DNA of 34,238 bases from NCBI GenBank assembly GCA_903891325.1, contig CAITEC010000069.1:1-34238 (forward strand), read 5' to 3'. Within the stretch, counting starts at the first letter, position 1. Each line of letters starts with the position of its first letter. Under the pieces are notes generated by a model, which saw only the letters and a program-made list of their open reading frames with translations, searched no databases and was not told the DNA's origin. Position numbers and translations under genes: made by a program. This DNA comes from an uncultured Opitutaceae bacterium. Lineage in GTDB: Bacteria > Verrucomicrobiota > Verrucomicrobiia > Opitutales > Opitutaceae. Below are positions 7,544-15,994 of the stretch, one piece after another.

Positions 7544-7685
7544 GCCCTTGAACAACGTAGATCAGTTTTTGGGACCCCCTGCCACGCTTATCGCAGCGCC
7601 GCTATTTCTGTAGCGTCGCCGCCGGCCGCCGGTAGAATCGCCGGCCTGCCCCGTCCGTCCCCGGCCCCTGCGCAAATCCGGACCC
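7544..7685. promoter_or_regulatory. Divergent promoter region with imperfect inverted repeat
   Basis: This 142-base gap drives the leftward dehydrogenases and the rightward transporter and lyase genes. It holds an inverted repeat GCGCCGCTA (7596-7604) and TAGCGTCGC (7611-7619), 9-bp arms with one mismatch and a 6-base gap. This is the size of a typical dimeric repressor operator. No regulator gene lies in the window. Confidence 0.35.
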
Positions 7686-9086
7686 ATGCAAACCCCCGCA
7701 GCCCCGAGCGATTCCCCGCGGACCTACCGCGTCGGCACACTCGCGTACACGCGGGGTTCGCTCCTCCAGATGATGTTCTGGATGCTCTGGGGGGACTTTT
7801 TCTTCCAGATTTTCAACTCGGTGACGCCGGTCATGGTACCCCTGCAGCTGCGCTGGGAGGGCGCGAGCGACACGACGATCGGCTTCGTTGCCAGCCAATC
7901 CGCGCTCCTTGCCTTCTGCCTCTATCCCTTCATCGGGACGCAGAGCGACCGGCACCGCGGCCGCCTGGGCCGCCGCAGGCCCTTCCTCCTCTGGTTCACC
8001 GCCCCCGCCGTGTTGAGCCTCCTGCTCCTGGGGGCGGCAAAGCCCGCGGGAGCGTGGCTGCACCGGGGGCTCGCGCTCCTGGGCGCCGGCGGACTCACGA
8101 CCGCCGGTTGCGTGATCGCGTGGATCGTTGGCAGCTACGTCCTGTGGATTTTCTTCAATTCCTACATGGGGCAGGTGTACCAGTTCCTCTTTGCGGACGT
8201 GGTTCCCAAGGAGGTCATGGGAAGGTTCTTCGGGTTCTACCGCGCGATTGGCGCGATCGGGAACCTGGCGTTCAATCGCTGGGCCCTCGGCTGGGCCGAG
8301 GCCCACACCTTGCACGTCTACTGCGTGATCGGCCTCCTCTATGCGTTCGCCTTTTACATGATCGTCTGGCGGGTGAAGGAGGGCGAGTACCCGCCGCCGC
8401 CGCCGCGGGCGGCCGGGGGCATCGCCGCGGTCGCGCGGTACTTCCGGGAATCCTTCACCAACCGGTTCTACCTCACCTTCTACTGCGTCTCATTCTTCTA
8501 CTGGGGCTCCCTCGTCCCCCTCAACTTCATCGTATTCTTCGCCACGGCCGCCGGCCGGCCCGGCTATGCTCCGACGCTGGGACTTTCTCTCCGGGAATTC
8601 GGGGATGTGAAGGGGTGGACCTTCCTGATCCAGATCCCCGTCTTCTTCCTGATCGGGCCTCTGAGCGACCGCTTCCACCCGATCCGGGTCTGCATCGCCG
8701 GGATGTTCCTGACAACCGTGAGCTACCTCGCCTGCTTTGGGCTCATCCACGACTCCAACAGCCTGCTGCTCTGGTGGGCGCTGAACCAGGGGGCGATCGC
8801 CGTCTTCCTGGGCGCCGGCGCCGCCCTGACGCCCGAGGTGCTTCCCCGCGAGCGCTACGGGCAGATCTTCAGCGCAAACCAGACCTTCGGCTACATGAGC
8901 CTCATCGCGACTCCTCCTCTCTGCGGGTACCTGCTCGGGACAATCCGGGACTACCGCTATGTCTTCATCTTCTGCGGCGCGTTCACGGCGCTGGCGCTGG
9001 TCTCGCTCGTCACGCTGTTCCGGCAATGGAAGAAACTGGGCGGAGACCGCGATTTTGCACCGCCGGCGGTGGGCGCGGGATCGTGA
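7686..9086 (+). CDS. MFS transporter, sugar-transporter-like
   Basis: The protein has 466 residues with about 12 membrane segments. The loop after the second helix reads GTQSDRHRGRLGRRRPFLLW, the charged loop 2-3 signature of the major facilitator superfamily, and is close to the form seen in glycoside/SLC45-like transporters. A second copy lies in the C-terminal half (GPLSDRFHPIR). It should import a small sugar or oligosaccharide by cation symport; the substrate is unknown. It leads the rightward pair with the heparinase-like gene, which starts 57 bases after its stop, and diverges from two dehydrogenases. The cluster reads as uptake plus breakdown of one polysaccharide-derived substrate. 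Confidence 0.88.
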   Translation: MQTPAAPSDSPRTYRVGTLAYTRGSLLQMMFWMLWGDFFFQIFNSVTPVMVPLQLRWEGASDTTIGFVASQSALLAFCLYPFIGTQSDRHRGRLGRRRPFLLWFTAPAVLSLLLLGAAKPAGAWLHRGLALLGAGGLTTAGCVIAWIVGSYVLWIFFNSYMGQVYQFLFADVVPKEVMGRFFGFYRAIGAIGNLAFNRWALGWAEAHTLHVYCVIGLLYAFAFYMIVWRVKEGEYPPPPPRAAGGIAAVARYFRESFTNRFYLTFYCVSFFYWGSLVPLNFIVFFATAAGRPGYAPTLGLSLREFGDVKGWTFLIQIPVFFLIGPLSDRFHPIRVCIAGMFLTTVSYLACFGLIHDSNSLLLWWALNQGAIAVFLGAGAALTPEVLPRERYGQIFSANQTFGYMSLIATPPLCGYLLGTIRDYRYVFIFCGAFTALALVSLVTLFRQWKKLGGDRDFAPPAVGAGS

Positions 9087-9143
9087 TTCTTGTCTTCCAC
9101 ACCGTCCCTTGCGATCCTGCCGGCCCGCTTCGCCACCATCCCC

Positions 9144-11492
9144 ATGCCCCTGAATCCCAGCCCGTTCAATTCCGCGGAGGCGCTCCTCGAGGCCTTCTAC
9201 GACGAGCAGACCTGCCGCCTCGCCGAGTGGAAGGTCCAGCCCGGCGGAGCCGAGGGGCTGCGCCTCTTCCAGTTCTGGGACGGCGTCCACTTTGTCTGGG
9301 AGGCCGCGCCGGCCGCGGGCCCGGCCCTGCGGATGACGCGCGAACTGGACGCCGATTGCACGGGTTACGACCGGGTCATCCTCTCGCTGATGGCGCCGGT
9401 GGGATGCCGGGTCGTCCTCGAGGGACGGACGGAGGCCGGGATCCGGCGGTCCGAGTCCCCGCCCTTCGACGGCTTCAAGCAGGAGGCGGCCCTGCCGCTG
9501 GAGGGCGCCCGGCGGCTGCAGGCGCTGACCATCGAAATCCACACGCAGGCTCCGGGAAGCGTCGTGGGCTGGCTCGAGTGGCTGGGGCTGCAGAGTTCCG
9601 CCGACCTGCCGCGCTACGAGCGGCAGTGGGAGCGCTTCGACGGGCGGTGGGAGGGCTTCCTGAAGCCGGCCGATTTCGAGCCGGAGTACAGGCCGGCCTT
9701 CGGCTTTCACCTGGACGCGGCGGAGCTGGACACCCTGCGCCGGGCGATGGGCGGGCCTGCGGCGGCCGGTCCGGTCATCGACGCGGCCAATGCGGTGCGC
9801 GGGATGGAGCCGGAGCGGATGATCTTCGAGTTCGTCAACTTCTGGAATGACCGGCGCCACGGCCGGGTGCGCGACGCGGGCAAGCAGCTCCTGATCCACG
9901 GGATCAGCGCGGCCGAGGGCGGGATGCTGCTGAAGGACAAGGCGCTCTGCCGCCTGGCGGCCCGCTTTGCCATGAGCATGGCCCACTGCGGGCGCTGGGC
10001 GTACAGTTTCCGGCGCTTTGTCCCGGGCATCGCCTGGGATGACCGGGCCTTTGTCACCAGCCTGTGCATCGCCGAGTGCACGCTGATCCTCGACCTGTGC
10101 GGGGAATGGTTCACCGACCTGGGCCGGGAGCTGATCCTGCGGCGGATCGCCGAGGAGGGCGAGGGGGCGCTCAACATGACCTCCTGGTGGTGGGAGTACA
10201 TGTTCCACACCAACCAGATTCCCTGGATCACCCCGGGCCGGATCCTCGGGTACCTGGCCCTTGAGCGGACCCAGCCTGGCGGAAGCCGCGGCGGGATCTG
10301 GCCGCGCCGGGCGGAGTCCCGCGTCCGCCCGTACACGGAGGCCGCCATCGGCGACCTGATGGAGACGCTGGGCAACGTGCTCCTTCCCGACGGGGGCTAC
10401 GACGAGGGCCCCTCCTACTTCACGCACACGGCGCGCCAGTGCTTCGTGTCTCTCTATTACTACGCGCGGGCCCGGGGGAAGAACCTTCGCGACCTTGTGC
10501 CCGCGGCGATCCGGGCCACGGCCCGCTTCGCCGAGATGCTCGTCTCAACCGACGAGCGCGGGATCATGATCCTCGTGTGCGACGCGATGTACGTGAACCA
10601 GGACGCGGCGGCGTGGCTGGCCTGGTTCATGCCCGACTCGCACTGGGTGACCGTATTCCGCAACACCCTGCGGCGGACCGGGGGCGTCCCCTGCTCGCTC
10701 CTGGTGGGAAAGCTCGCCCTCGAGATCCCGGACAAAGGTCCGGCCCTGCGGCCCTTCGTCGAGATGCCCGACCTGGGCCTGATGGGCTCGGTCCGCGACC
10801 TGGGAGGGGAGACCGTGAAGCTCTTCCTCTCCGGCAACAAGGCGAACGCCGACCACACGCACGAGGACAAGGGGAGCTTCGTCCTGGAATTCGCCGGCGA
10901 GAGCTTCGCGTTTGACTACGGGGTCATCGACTATTCCAACCCGATCCACCTGCTGCTCAAGCGCGCGCAGCGCCACAACATGCTGGTGCCGCTCGCGGCG
11001 GGCGAGCGCCCGCGGCCGAAGTGCCCGATCCCCGTGGACATCCGGCCGCGCGGACGCGGGGACGCCGCGGCCTTCCATGCGGAGATGGATGTCTCCCCGG
11101 GCTGGGAGGGCTGGTACCGCCGATGGACGCGAACCTGGGACTCCCCCAGCCCGGCCGAGCTGACGATCACCGACGACTGGGAGCTCGCGAAGGGCGACGG
11201 GGTCGCCTTCCACTGGACCACGCCCCTTCCAATGACGCTCGACGCCGCGAATCGGCGGATCGTGATCGAGGGCCGGCGGGGGCGGGCCGTGCTCGAATAT
11301 CCCGCGGACTGCGCGGCGGCGATCGATCACCTGCCGCTCATGAACGACCGCCAGCGCGCGATCGACCAGGAGCGGATGGACATGGCGGCCTTCGTCTATC
11401 CTCACGCCGACACGCAGCCCATCCTCTCGATCACGCAGCGGGGCTCAAAGGGTCGGCTGACGGTCCGGGTTCACCTCGAGCGCAAGGCCTGA
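9144..11492 (+). CDS. Heparinase II/III-like protein (putative polysaccharide lyase)
   Basis: The protein has 782 residues from the ATG at 9144; an upstream TTG at 9090 is possible but less likely. The central part is helix-rich (toroid-like, with the pattern GGYDEGPSYFTHTARQ). The C-terminal half carries the heparinase II/III signature HTHEDKGSF (H571, H573, D575), followed by beta-strand-rich sequence. No signal peptide is visible, so it would act in the cytoplasm on imported oligosaccharides, unless the start is wrong. Family members cleave uronic-acid glycosides by beta-elimination. The actual substrate cannot be read from sequence; alginate, heparin-like or other uronate glycans are possible. 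Confidence 0.85.
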   Translation: MPLNPSPFNSAEALLEAFYDEQTCRLAEWKVQPGGAEGLRLFQFWDGVHFVWEAAPAAGPALRMTRELDADCTGYDRVILSLMAPVGCRVVLEGRTEAGIRRSESPPFDGFKQEAALPLEGARRLQALTIEIHTQAPGSVVGWLEWLGLQSSADLPRYERQWERFDGRWEGFLKPADFEPEYRPAFGFHLDAAELDTLRRAMGGPAAAGPVIDAANAVRGMEPERMIFEFVNFWNDRRHGRVRDAGKQLLIHGISAAEGGMLLKDKALCRLAARFAMSMAHCGRWAYSFRRFVPGIAWDDRAFVTSLCIAECTLILDLCGEWFTDLGRELILRRIAEEGEGALNMTSWWWEYMFHTNQIPWITPGRILGYLALERTQPGGSRGGIWPRRAESRVRPYTEAAIGDLMETLGNVLLPDGGYDEGPSYFTHTARQCFVSLYYYARARGKNLRDLVPAAIRATARFAEMLVSTDERGIMILVCDAMYVNQDAAAWLAWFMPDSHWVTVFRNTLRRTGGVPCSLLVGKLALEIPDKGPALRPFVEMPDLGLMGSVRDLGGETVKLFLSGNKANADHTHEDKGSFVLEFAGESFAFDYGVIDYSNPIHLLLKRAQRHNMLVPLAAGERPRPKCPIPVDIRPRGRGDAAAFHAEMDVSPGWEGWYRRWTRTWDSPSPAELTITDDWELAKGDGVAFHWTTPLPMTLDAANRRIVIEGRRGRAVLEYPADCAAAIDHLPLMNDRQRAIDQERMDMAAFVYPHADTQPILSITQRGSKGRLTVRVHLERKA

Positions 11493-11497
11493 CGGGG

Positions 11498-11876
11498 TCA
11501 TGTGCCCGATGAGCGTGCCGCCACAATTGCGGCCAGCGGTACGGCCTCGACCTTTTCCGCGAGGGGAAATCGGCGCTCTCCCGGATAGACCACCATTAAT
11601 TGGTCAAGCTTCAGGTCGTTCAGGGCGATTCGCATCGACGGGGTGAGCGACGGCGCACTCGAGCGCTTAAATTCCACCCCGATTCGCCGACCATCGCGGA
11701 ACAGGAGGAGATCGAGTTCGGCGCCGTTGTGGGTGGCCCAATAATAGGCCTCGTCGGGCCTCAACGCCTTGAGCACCTCCTCGACTCCATAGCCCTCCCA
11801 GGAGGCGCCGACCTTGGGATGCCCCTCGAGGTCCCGGAAGGAAGGCAAACCCAACAACGCGTGCAGCAGGAGAGTC
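11498..11876 (-). pseudogene. C-terminal fragment of a DUF4143-type ATPase
   Basis: The readable frame covers only the C-terminal part of an AAA ATPase with a DUF4143 end. Characteristic blocks are LPSFRDLEGHPKVGASWEG, EAYYWATHNGAELDLLL and RRIGVEFKRSSAPSLTPSM, the last being a nuclease-like fold with E and K residues. Full proteins of this family are about 380-450 residues with a Walker A at the N-terminus. Here everything before LTLLLHALLGLPSF is missing, and the frame starts inside the palindromic repeat at 11877-11964. The ATPase part is gone, so this is a remnant and not a functional gene. Confidence 0.75.
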
Positions 11877-11964
11877 AAAGGGGTCATATCTGGACTCTGG
11901 ACAAAAATCCGCCCGTTGGGGGTTTCAGCTGCCTTTTTGTCCAGAGTCCAGATATGACCCCTTT
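11877..11964. repeat. 88-bp palindromic REP pair (BIME-like), copy 1
   Basis: Two perfect 31-bp inverted arms (11877-11907 and 11934-11964) enclose 26 bases. Each arm contains CTGGACTCTGGACA, the same unit found at both ends of the RAYT element at 14001-15121. The whole resembles a bacterial interspersed mosaic element or a RAYT-mobilised non-autonomous element. It is followed by TTTGCCCGGTCC, as is copy 2. Confidence 0.9.
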
Positions 11965-12182
11965 GCCCGGTCCAATCAATGCCCGGTCCTGGGAGCGCTC
12001 GATCATGGCGCCATTCATTACCATGAAATACCCGCTGTCATTACGGCTTTTTCATGGCTCTCGTATCCTGATGATGGACCCTGGACCGGATCAGGCTGGC
12101 CCCCTTTGTTTAGGCAACAAACTGGAATTGCCCCGAATCAACAGATGGCGGAGCCACCCTCCCGGTTTGACCCAAGGCCCTG
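11965..12182. other. Intergenic, no gene seen
   Basis: About 200 bases between the palindrome and the lipoprotein gene. It begins with two GCCCGGTCC units and otherwise shows no coding frame, hairpin or promoter that I can support. It may be debris from the same rearrangement that truncated the DUF4143 gene. Confidence 0.4.
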
Positions 12183-12992
12183 CTAATTGAGTTTCAGGTC
12201 CTCGGCGACCTGGCCGGCGATCAGCATCTCCCCGTCGACTAACCCGTTGATCGACTCGTCGAAATGCCCGGAGAGTTCGTCGTAGGACGGGAATTTGTAC
12301 CGCTCGGCCGTCTCAATGTGGACGGCGTTCTTGACCTTCATCTTGAACCCGGCGCTGAACGTCTTCGTGTAGAGGACCTCCTTCGTCCTCGCGTCAAACA
12401 GGACCGCGGTCGCCGCAACCCAGGGCTGGTAGTACGTGGAAAATTGCCCGGAAATGTATCCGACCGCCCCGACCGACACGACAAGGATGGCATCGGCATC
12501 GGTGCGAATCTCCTTGAAGTTCTTCGTCCGGCCGTCCGCCGAAACCTTCGGCTTCTGGTCGGTGATCAGGGTCACCTCGTATCCCGACCGCTTGAGCTGG
12601 TCCCGGAGCGCGGCGGTCAGGGGCCGGTCCAATTGGACGCCCCGTTCGATCATCAGCTCCTTGTACGCCTTGGACTTCTCGCTGTTATCCGCGCCCTGGA
12701 TCAGCCCGCCAATCGCGCCAAACATGCTCGCGCCCCCGCCAATGTTCATGACGAGCACATTCACGGGCGGATCGACCGGCATGAGCGCAACCTTCCTGAT
12801 CCGGCTGCCGGCGCCGCGGGCCAGATCCACGCTTTGGGCGGTCGCGCATCCGGATATCAGGAGCGCCACTCCGACCAGCAGCGCGGTCGCCAGGAACGGC
12901 GCGATTTGCCTAGTCAGGAGGAGAAGGCGCGGCGGGCCGGGCGGGACCTGGGCAGGCTTCGATACGGTTTTCTCAACGCTGGCTGCATCCAT
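12183..12992 (-). CDS. Lipoprotein of unknown function
   Basis: The protein has 269 residues. A long, positively charged N-terminus is followed by a membrane segment (about residues 30-47) and a lipobox LISGC, so it is probably lipidated at C49 after cleavage. The unusual feature is the 30-residue leader before the hydrophobic core; an internal start is possible, but no better in-frame ATG is seen before the lipobox. The mature part holds a Gly-rich patch (NIGGGASMFGAIGGLIQG) and a mixed alpha/beta region (ADAILVVSVGAVGYIS, VLFDARTKEVLYTKTF) typical of small envelope lipoproteins that resemble CsgG/LpoB-like folds. I do not recognise a specific family. It stands alone, between two repeat elements. 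Confidence 0.78.
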   Translation of the reverse strand: MDAASVEKTVSKPAQVPPGPPRLLLLTRQIAPFLATALLVGVALLISGCATAQSVDLARGAGSRIRKVALMPVDPPVNVLVMNIGGGASMFGAIGGLIQGADNSEKSKAYKELMIERGVQLDRPLTAALRDQLKRSGYEVTLITDQKPKVSADGRTKNFKEIRTDADAILVVSVGAVGYISGQFSTYYQPWVAATAVLFDARTKEVLYTKTFSAGFKMKVKNAVHIETAERYKFPSYDELSGHFDESINGLVDGEMLIAGQVAEDLKLN

Positions 12993-13052
12993 GTTATTCC
13001 TTAGTGCCTCAGAATCGTTGGGTTACGGCCCAAAATGCGAAACGGCCGATCC

Positions 13053-13139
13053 AAGGGGTCATATCTGGACTCTGGACAAAAATCAGCCCACCGGGGGGTT
13101 CCAGCTGCCTTTTTGTCCAGAGTCCAGATATGACCCCTT
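13053..13139. repeat. 87-bp palindromic REP pair (BIME-like), copy 2
   Basis: Perfect 30-bp inverted arms (13053-13082 and 13110-13139) enclose 27 bases. The arms match copy 1 (11877-11964) base for base; only the centre differs. It is followed by two tandem TTTGCCCGGTCC units (13138-13161), where copy 1 has one. It abuts the broken 5' end of a RAYT gene. Confidence 0.9.
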
Positions 13140-13161
13140 TGCCCGGTCCTTTGCCCGGTCC

Positions 13162-13902
13162 GAGGCAACCTTCGCCAATCGATTCAATCGACACCACCGC
13201 GAGCGCGGTCACCTCTTCCAAGGCAGGTACCAGGCATTGCTCATTGGCGACGAATCCTTCCTCGGTCAGGTCTGCGACTTTATTCACCTTAATCCAGTCC
13301 GCGCCGGATTCCAGCCTCTGGCCACCCTGGCTGACTACCGTCATTCGAGCTTCTGGTATTTACATCGGCCAAAAGAGCGCCCCAGGAACTTACTTTCCCA
13401 GACAGCCTTGACCGCAGCCGGGGGACTTGAGGATACAACAAAAGGCTGGCACCAATACGCCGCCCACTTGGCCAGGGAGATGGCCGCACCGATTGGCAAT
13501 CGGCGGCGTTATGCCGACTTTGGAACAGGATGGGCCATTGGCTCGGATGCATTCAAGGCCGAGGTCATTTCCAATCACGCTCCGGCGGGATCGGCCCGCG
13601 CCTGGACGCTTCCTGACGCGCAGCAGATGCGCGAAGCACAATGGCTGCCCAGACTTGAGAGAGCATTGGCGGTAGTCGGGCACTCACTTTCCGAGGCTCG
13701 GCTAGCCCCAAAGGCCGAAATCTGGAAGCTGGCGATCGCAACCTGGATGCGGGACGCTGCCCGCGCCAGAAACGGCTGGCTGAGCAATCAACTCATTCTT
13801 GGCACGCCAACCGTCGTCAGCCGCAATCTTACCCGGTACCGCTGCCTTTACCAGCACTCCGATCCGAACTGGTCCCTGCTTACGTCAACTTTTTCAACCT
13901 GA
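13162..13902 (+). pseudogene. RAYT transposase with N-terminus lost
   Basis: The frame encodes about 246 residues matching the middle and C-terminal part of REP-associated tyrosine transposases: RFNRHHRERGHLFQGRYQALL, then DFIHLNPVRAGF and a DYRHSSFWY block. The first 80 or so residues, including the HUH (His-hydrophobic-His) motif, are missing; instead the frame runs back into palindrome copy 2. The catalytic Tyr expected before IHLNP is Phe here. It is therefore inactive twice over. The frame stays open upstream into sequence antisense to the lipoprotein gene, which is not coding. It differs enough from the intact RAYT downstream to be a separate family member. Confidence 0.82.
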
Positions 13903-13960
13903 CCCCCTCGAATTGCGGGGGTTCGAAACGGACACCAGAATGGACACCAGTTTAACCACT

Positions 13961-14004
13961 GACCTGATCCGAGACTTCCGCTGTCCAGCGAATGGGATCA
14001 GGTC
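13961..14004. repeat. Nested inverted repeat at the left edge of the RAYT element
   Basis: GACCTGATCC (13961-13970) pairs with GGATCAGGTC (13995-14004). Inside lies a second small stem, CGCT-GTCC-AGCG (13979-13990). The structure directly precedes the left REP unit at 14007-14025. It may be part of the transposon end recognised by the transposase, or a terminator-like hairpin for the truncated RAYT. Confidence 0.5.
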
Positions 14005-14996
14005 AATATCTGGACTCTGGACAATGCCAACTCGTCGCGGTCGCAAAGTTCTGCATTTTTTTCCCGAAAGCGACTAATGAATCTTCCCGCCGACGATGGG
14101 AGCCCCATTTGCAACCGGGCTGCCAGCCAAATATTAGAAACAGCCGTTTTACGTTTTAGCACAGAAGCCAGACGGACTTTTTTTAGGGCCGATTTGCGCG
14201 ACGGCATGTCATCCAGCGGCAACTCCAATACGGCCATGGCAGTTTGCAAGCACTTCTCCCAATCACTCTCCCGGTCCTTTTTCAACGCCTCTTGATCGGC
14301 CCCAAGAAGGGACATCCCATCTGCCGCGATCGCTTCGGGACCAATTCTCACTCGGAGCATCGTCTGAAACTCAGACGACCCGACACACCATCCCCTGTTT
14401 AGGCTGCCAAAGAGCTCGTCCCGAAGCCTAGGGTTTTCCTCTGCCAATAGTGCCAGATAGGCTGCATAACACTTCCAGCCCACCTTCGAATCCGCAAGAT
14501 TGCCGCTCTCCCTTAAGATCGTGTCTGGAACTAGAATTTCTGGGCGATCTGGGCCTGGAAAGTGCCACAGGCTGCTCCAACGATATTCAGACACGCGATC
14601 GGCTGGCAGAACCTTCGCCCTGACCGGATTCAGATGAATGTAGTGGGCGACTTGGGCAAGGGCATGGCCGGGTTCGACGTGAATCGCTTTGTATCTGCCT
14701 TGAAACGGGCGGCCTATCTGATTGTGGAATCGATTGAACCGAGCCGACCAGGTCCCCTGTAGCCATTTCATCCCAGCGCTCAGGTTTGGCTGTCGCGTTT
14801 CCACAGCCAGATGGAAGTGGTTCCGCATCAAGATGAACGCGTGCAGGAGCCATTGAAACCGAAAGCAGCCCTCGAACAGGATCCGCTCAAATGCCGCCGC
14901 GGCTCCCGGAAGATTGAATAAGTCCCTTCGGTAGTTTCCCCGATTTATCACGTGATAGCATGCACCGGGATATTCTAAACGCAGTTTACGCGCCAT
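13998..14996 (-). CDS. Intact REP-associated tyrosine transposase (RAYT)
   Basis: The protein has 332 residues starting at the ATG at 14996. It belongs to the Y1 (IS200-like HUH) transposase superfamily: HVINRGNYRRDLF at the N-terminus, the HUH motif H60-F61-H62 in LMRNHFHLAVE, and the likely catalytic Tyr Y119 in HYIHLNPVRAK. The C-terminal 150 residues form the longer extension typical of this RAYT group. Such proteins nick single-stranded DNA at REP hairpins and are thought to spread them. The last residues and stop (ALSRVQILT) are read from the left REP unit itself, so gene and repeat overlap. Both ends of the element carry the CTGGACTCTGGACA unit in inverted orientation. No accessory gene is present. 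Confidence 0.92.
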   Translation of the reverse strand: MARKLRLEYPGACYHVINRGNYRRDLFNLPGAAAAFERILFEGCFRFQWLLHAFILMRNHFHLAVETRQPNLSAGMKWLQGTWSARFNRFHNQIGRPFQGRYKAIHVEPGHALAQVAHYIHLNPVRAKVLPADRVSEYRWSSLWHFPGPDRPEILVPDTILRESGNLADSKVGWKCYAAYLALLAEENPRLRDELFGSLNRGWCVGSSEFQTMLRVRIGPEAIAADGMSLLGADQEALKKDRESDWEKCLQTAMAVLELPLDDMPSRKSALKKVRLASVLKRKTAVSNIWLAARLQMGLPSSAGRFISRFREKNAELCDRDELALSRVQILT

Positions 14997-15121
14997 GGTT
15001 TTGCAGGCGGTGTCCGCCCGTACGATAATAGCAGGTCTGCACGGTTCCCTGCTCGGCGCCTCGAAGAGGCCGCTGGTTATCCGCCGACTGACCATATTGT
15101 CCAGAGTCCAGATATGACCCC
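14001..15121. mobile_element. RAYT element with inverted REP ends
   Basis: The left end (14007-14025) and right end (15096-15114) share a perfect 19-bp inverted repeat containing TATCTGGACTCTGGACAAT. Outside it on the right, GACCCC extends the match to the arms of the two palindromes upstream; on the left the flank reads GATCAGGTCA. The intact transposase gene fills the interior. No target-site duplication is evident, as expected for HUH enzymes. Confidence 0.8.
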
Positions 15122-15240
15122 GTCCACATGAGTTTTGGATTGGCGCGCATATTTTACGGCGTTTTTGGCAAAATTCACACAGGGCATTCCGACAAAGCCT
15201 GTTGCGATTTTCTCCTCGGGAGTGGATCCTGTCGCCTGCC

Positions 15241-15987
15241 ATGCTCCTGAAGCTGATTTCATGCAATGTGTTCCAGCGCGAGGCGTCGCTGTGCATCGGC
15301 CGGTCGCCGCATGTGGTCGACCCGGAGTACACCGAGCTCGGCGAGCACGCGCGCAGCGACGGGCTGCGGAAGCTGATCCAGGGCCGGATCGACGCGGCCG
15401 AGGCCTCGGGGAAGGCGTACGACGCGATCCTGCTCCTCTTCGGGCTCTGCGGCAACGCCACGGTTGGGATCCAGGCCCGCCGGACCCGCCTGGTCATCCC
15501 GCGGGCGCACGACTGCTGCACTATCCTCCTGGGGTCGCGCGCGCGCTTCCTCCAGCACTTCGGCGACGCGCCCAGCACGCCCTTCTCCTCCGCCGGGTAC
15601 CTCGAGCGCGGGGACTACTTCCTGCGGACCACTGACGACGGGGCGACCGGCGTGCAGACCGGCGACGCCTACCAGGCCCTCGTCGAGAAGTTCGGCGAGG
15701 AGGACGCGAAGTTCATCTGGGCGGAGATGCACCCGGAGCACGGGAACAACAAGGCGGTGTTCATCGACCTGCCGGAGACCCGGCACCTGGGCTACGCGGA
15801 GAAGTTCAAGGCCAAGGCCGAGGCCGCCGGGAGGGAGTCCGTGAGGATCGACGGCGACATCCGGATGATCGACAACCTCCTGAAGGGCGAGTGGGACCCG
15901 AAGGAGTACCTGATCGTGCCGCCCGCCAACTCGATCGAGGGCGTGTACGACTGGGAGCAGGTCGTGCGCGCGAAGCCGCCGGCTTGA
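15241..15987 (+). CDS. DUF1638 protein
   Basis: The protein has 248 residues from the ATG at 15241; an upstream in-frame TTG at 15202 is less likely. It matches DUF1638: LLFGLCGNATVGI (C70) followed by RLVIPRAHDCCTILLG (H90, D91, C92, C93), with E/H residues later in AEMHPEHGNNK. The conserved Cys and His residues suggest a metal or corrinoid ligand set, and family members often lie near corrinoid-dependent methyltransferases, but no activity is established. It is cytoplasmic, without signal or membrane segment. It ends 7 bases from the convergent stop of the PduT-like gene, so it touches the BMC locus but is not in its operon. Whether it belongs to the same pathway is open. Confidence 0.85.
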   Translation: MLLKLISCNVFQREASLCIGRSPHVVDPEYTELGEHARSDGLRKLIQGRIDAAEASGKAYDAILLLFGLCGNATVGIQARRTRLVIPRAHDCCTILLGSRARFLQHFGDAPSTPFSSAGYLERGDYFLRTTDDGATGVQTGDAYQALVEKFGEEDAKFIWAEMHPEHGNNKAVFIDLPETRHLGYAEKFKAKAEAAGRESVRIDGDIRMIDNLLKGEWDPKEYLIVPPANSIEGVYDWEQVVRAKPPA

Positions 15988-15994
15988 GCCGGAT

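Noticed and set aside
6626..9850. Open frame of over 1000 codons on the plus strand
   Set aside because: It runs antisense to a dehydrogenase and then out of frame across the MFS and heparinase-like genes. The composition is arginine- and proline-rich shadow sequence.
11877..13139. CRISPR array
   Set aside because: Only two palindromic units over 1 kb apart, with no regular spacers and no cas genes. They match REP-type repeats.
12436..13902. Single 488-codon fusion of an unknown domain and a RAYT
   Set aside because: The first half is antisense to the lipoprotein gene and the junction is the palindromic repeat. Only the part after 13162 is transposase-like.
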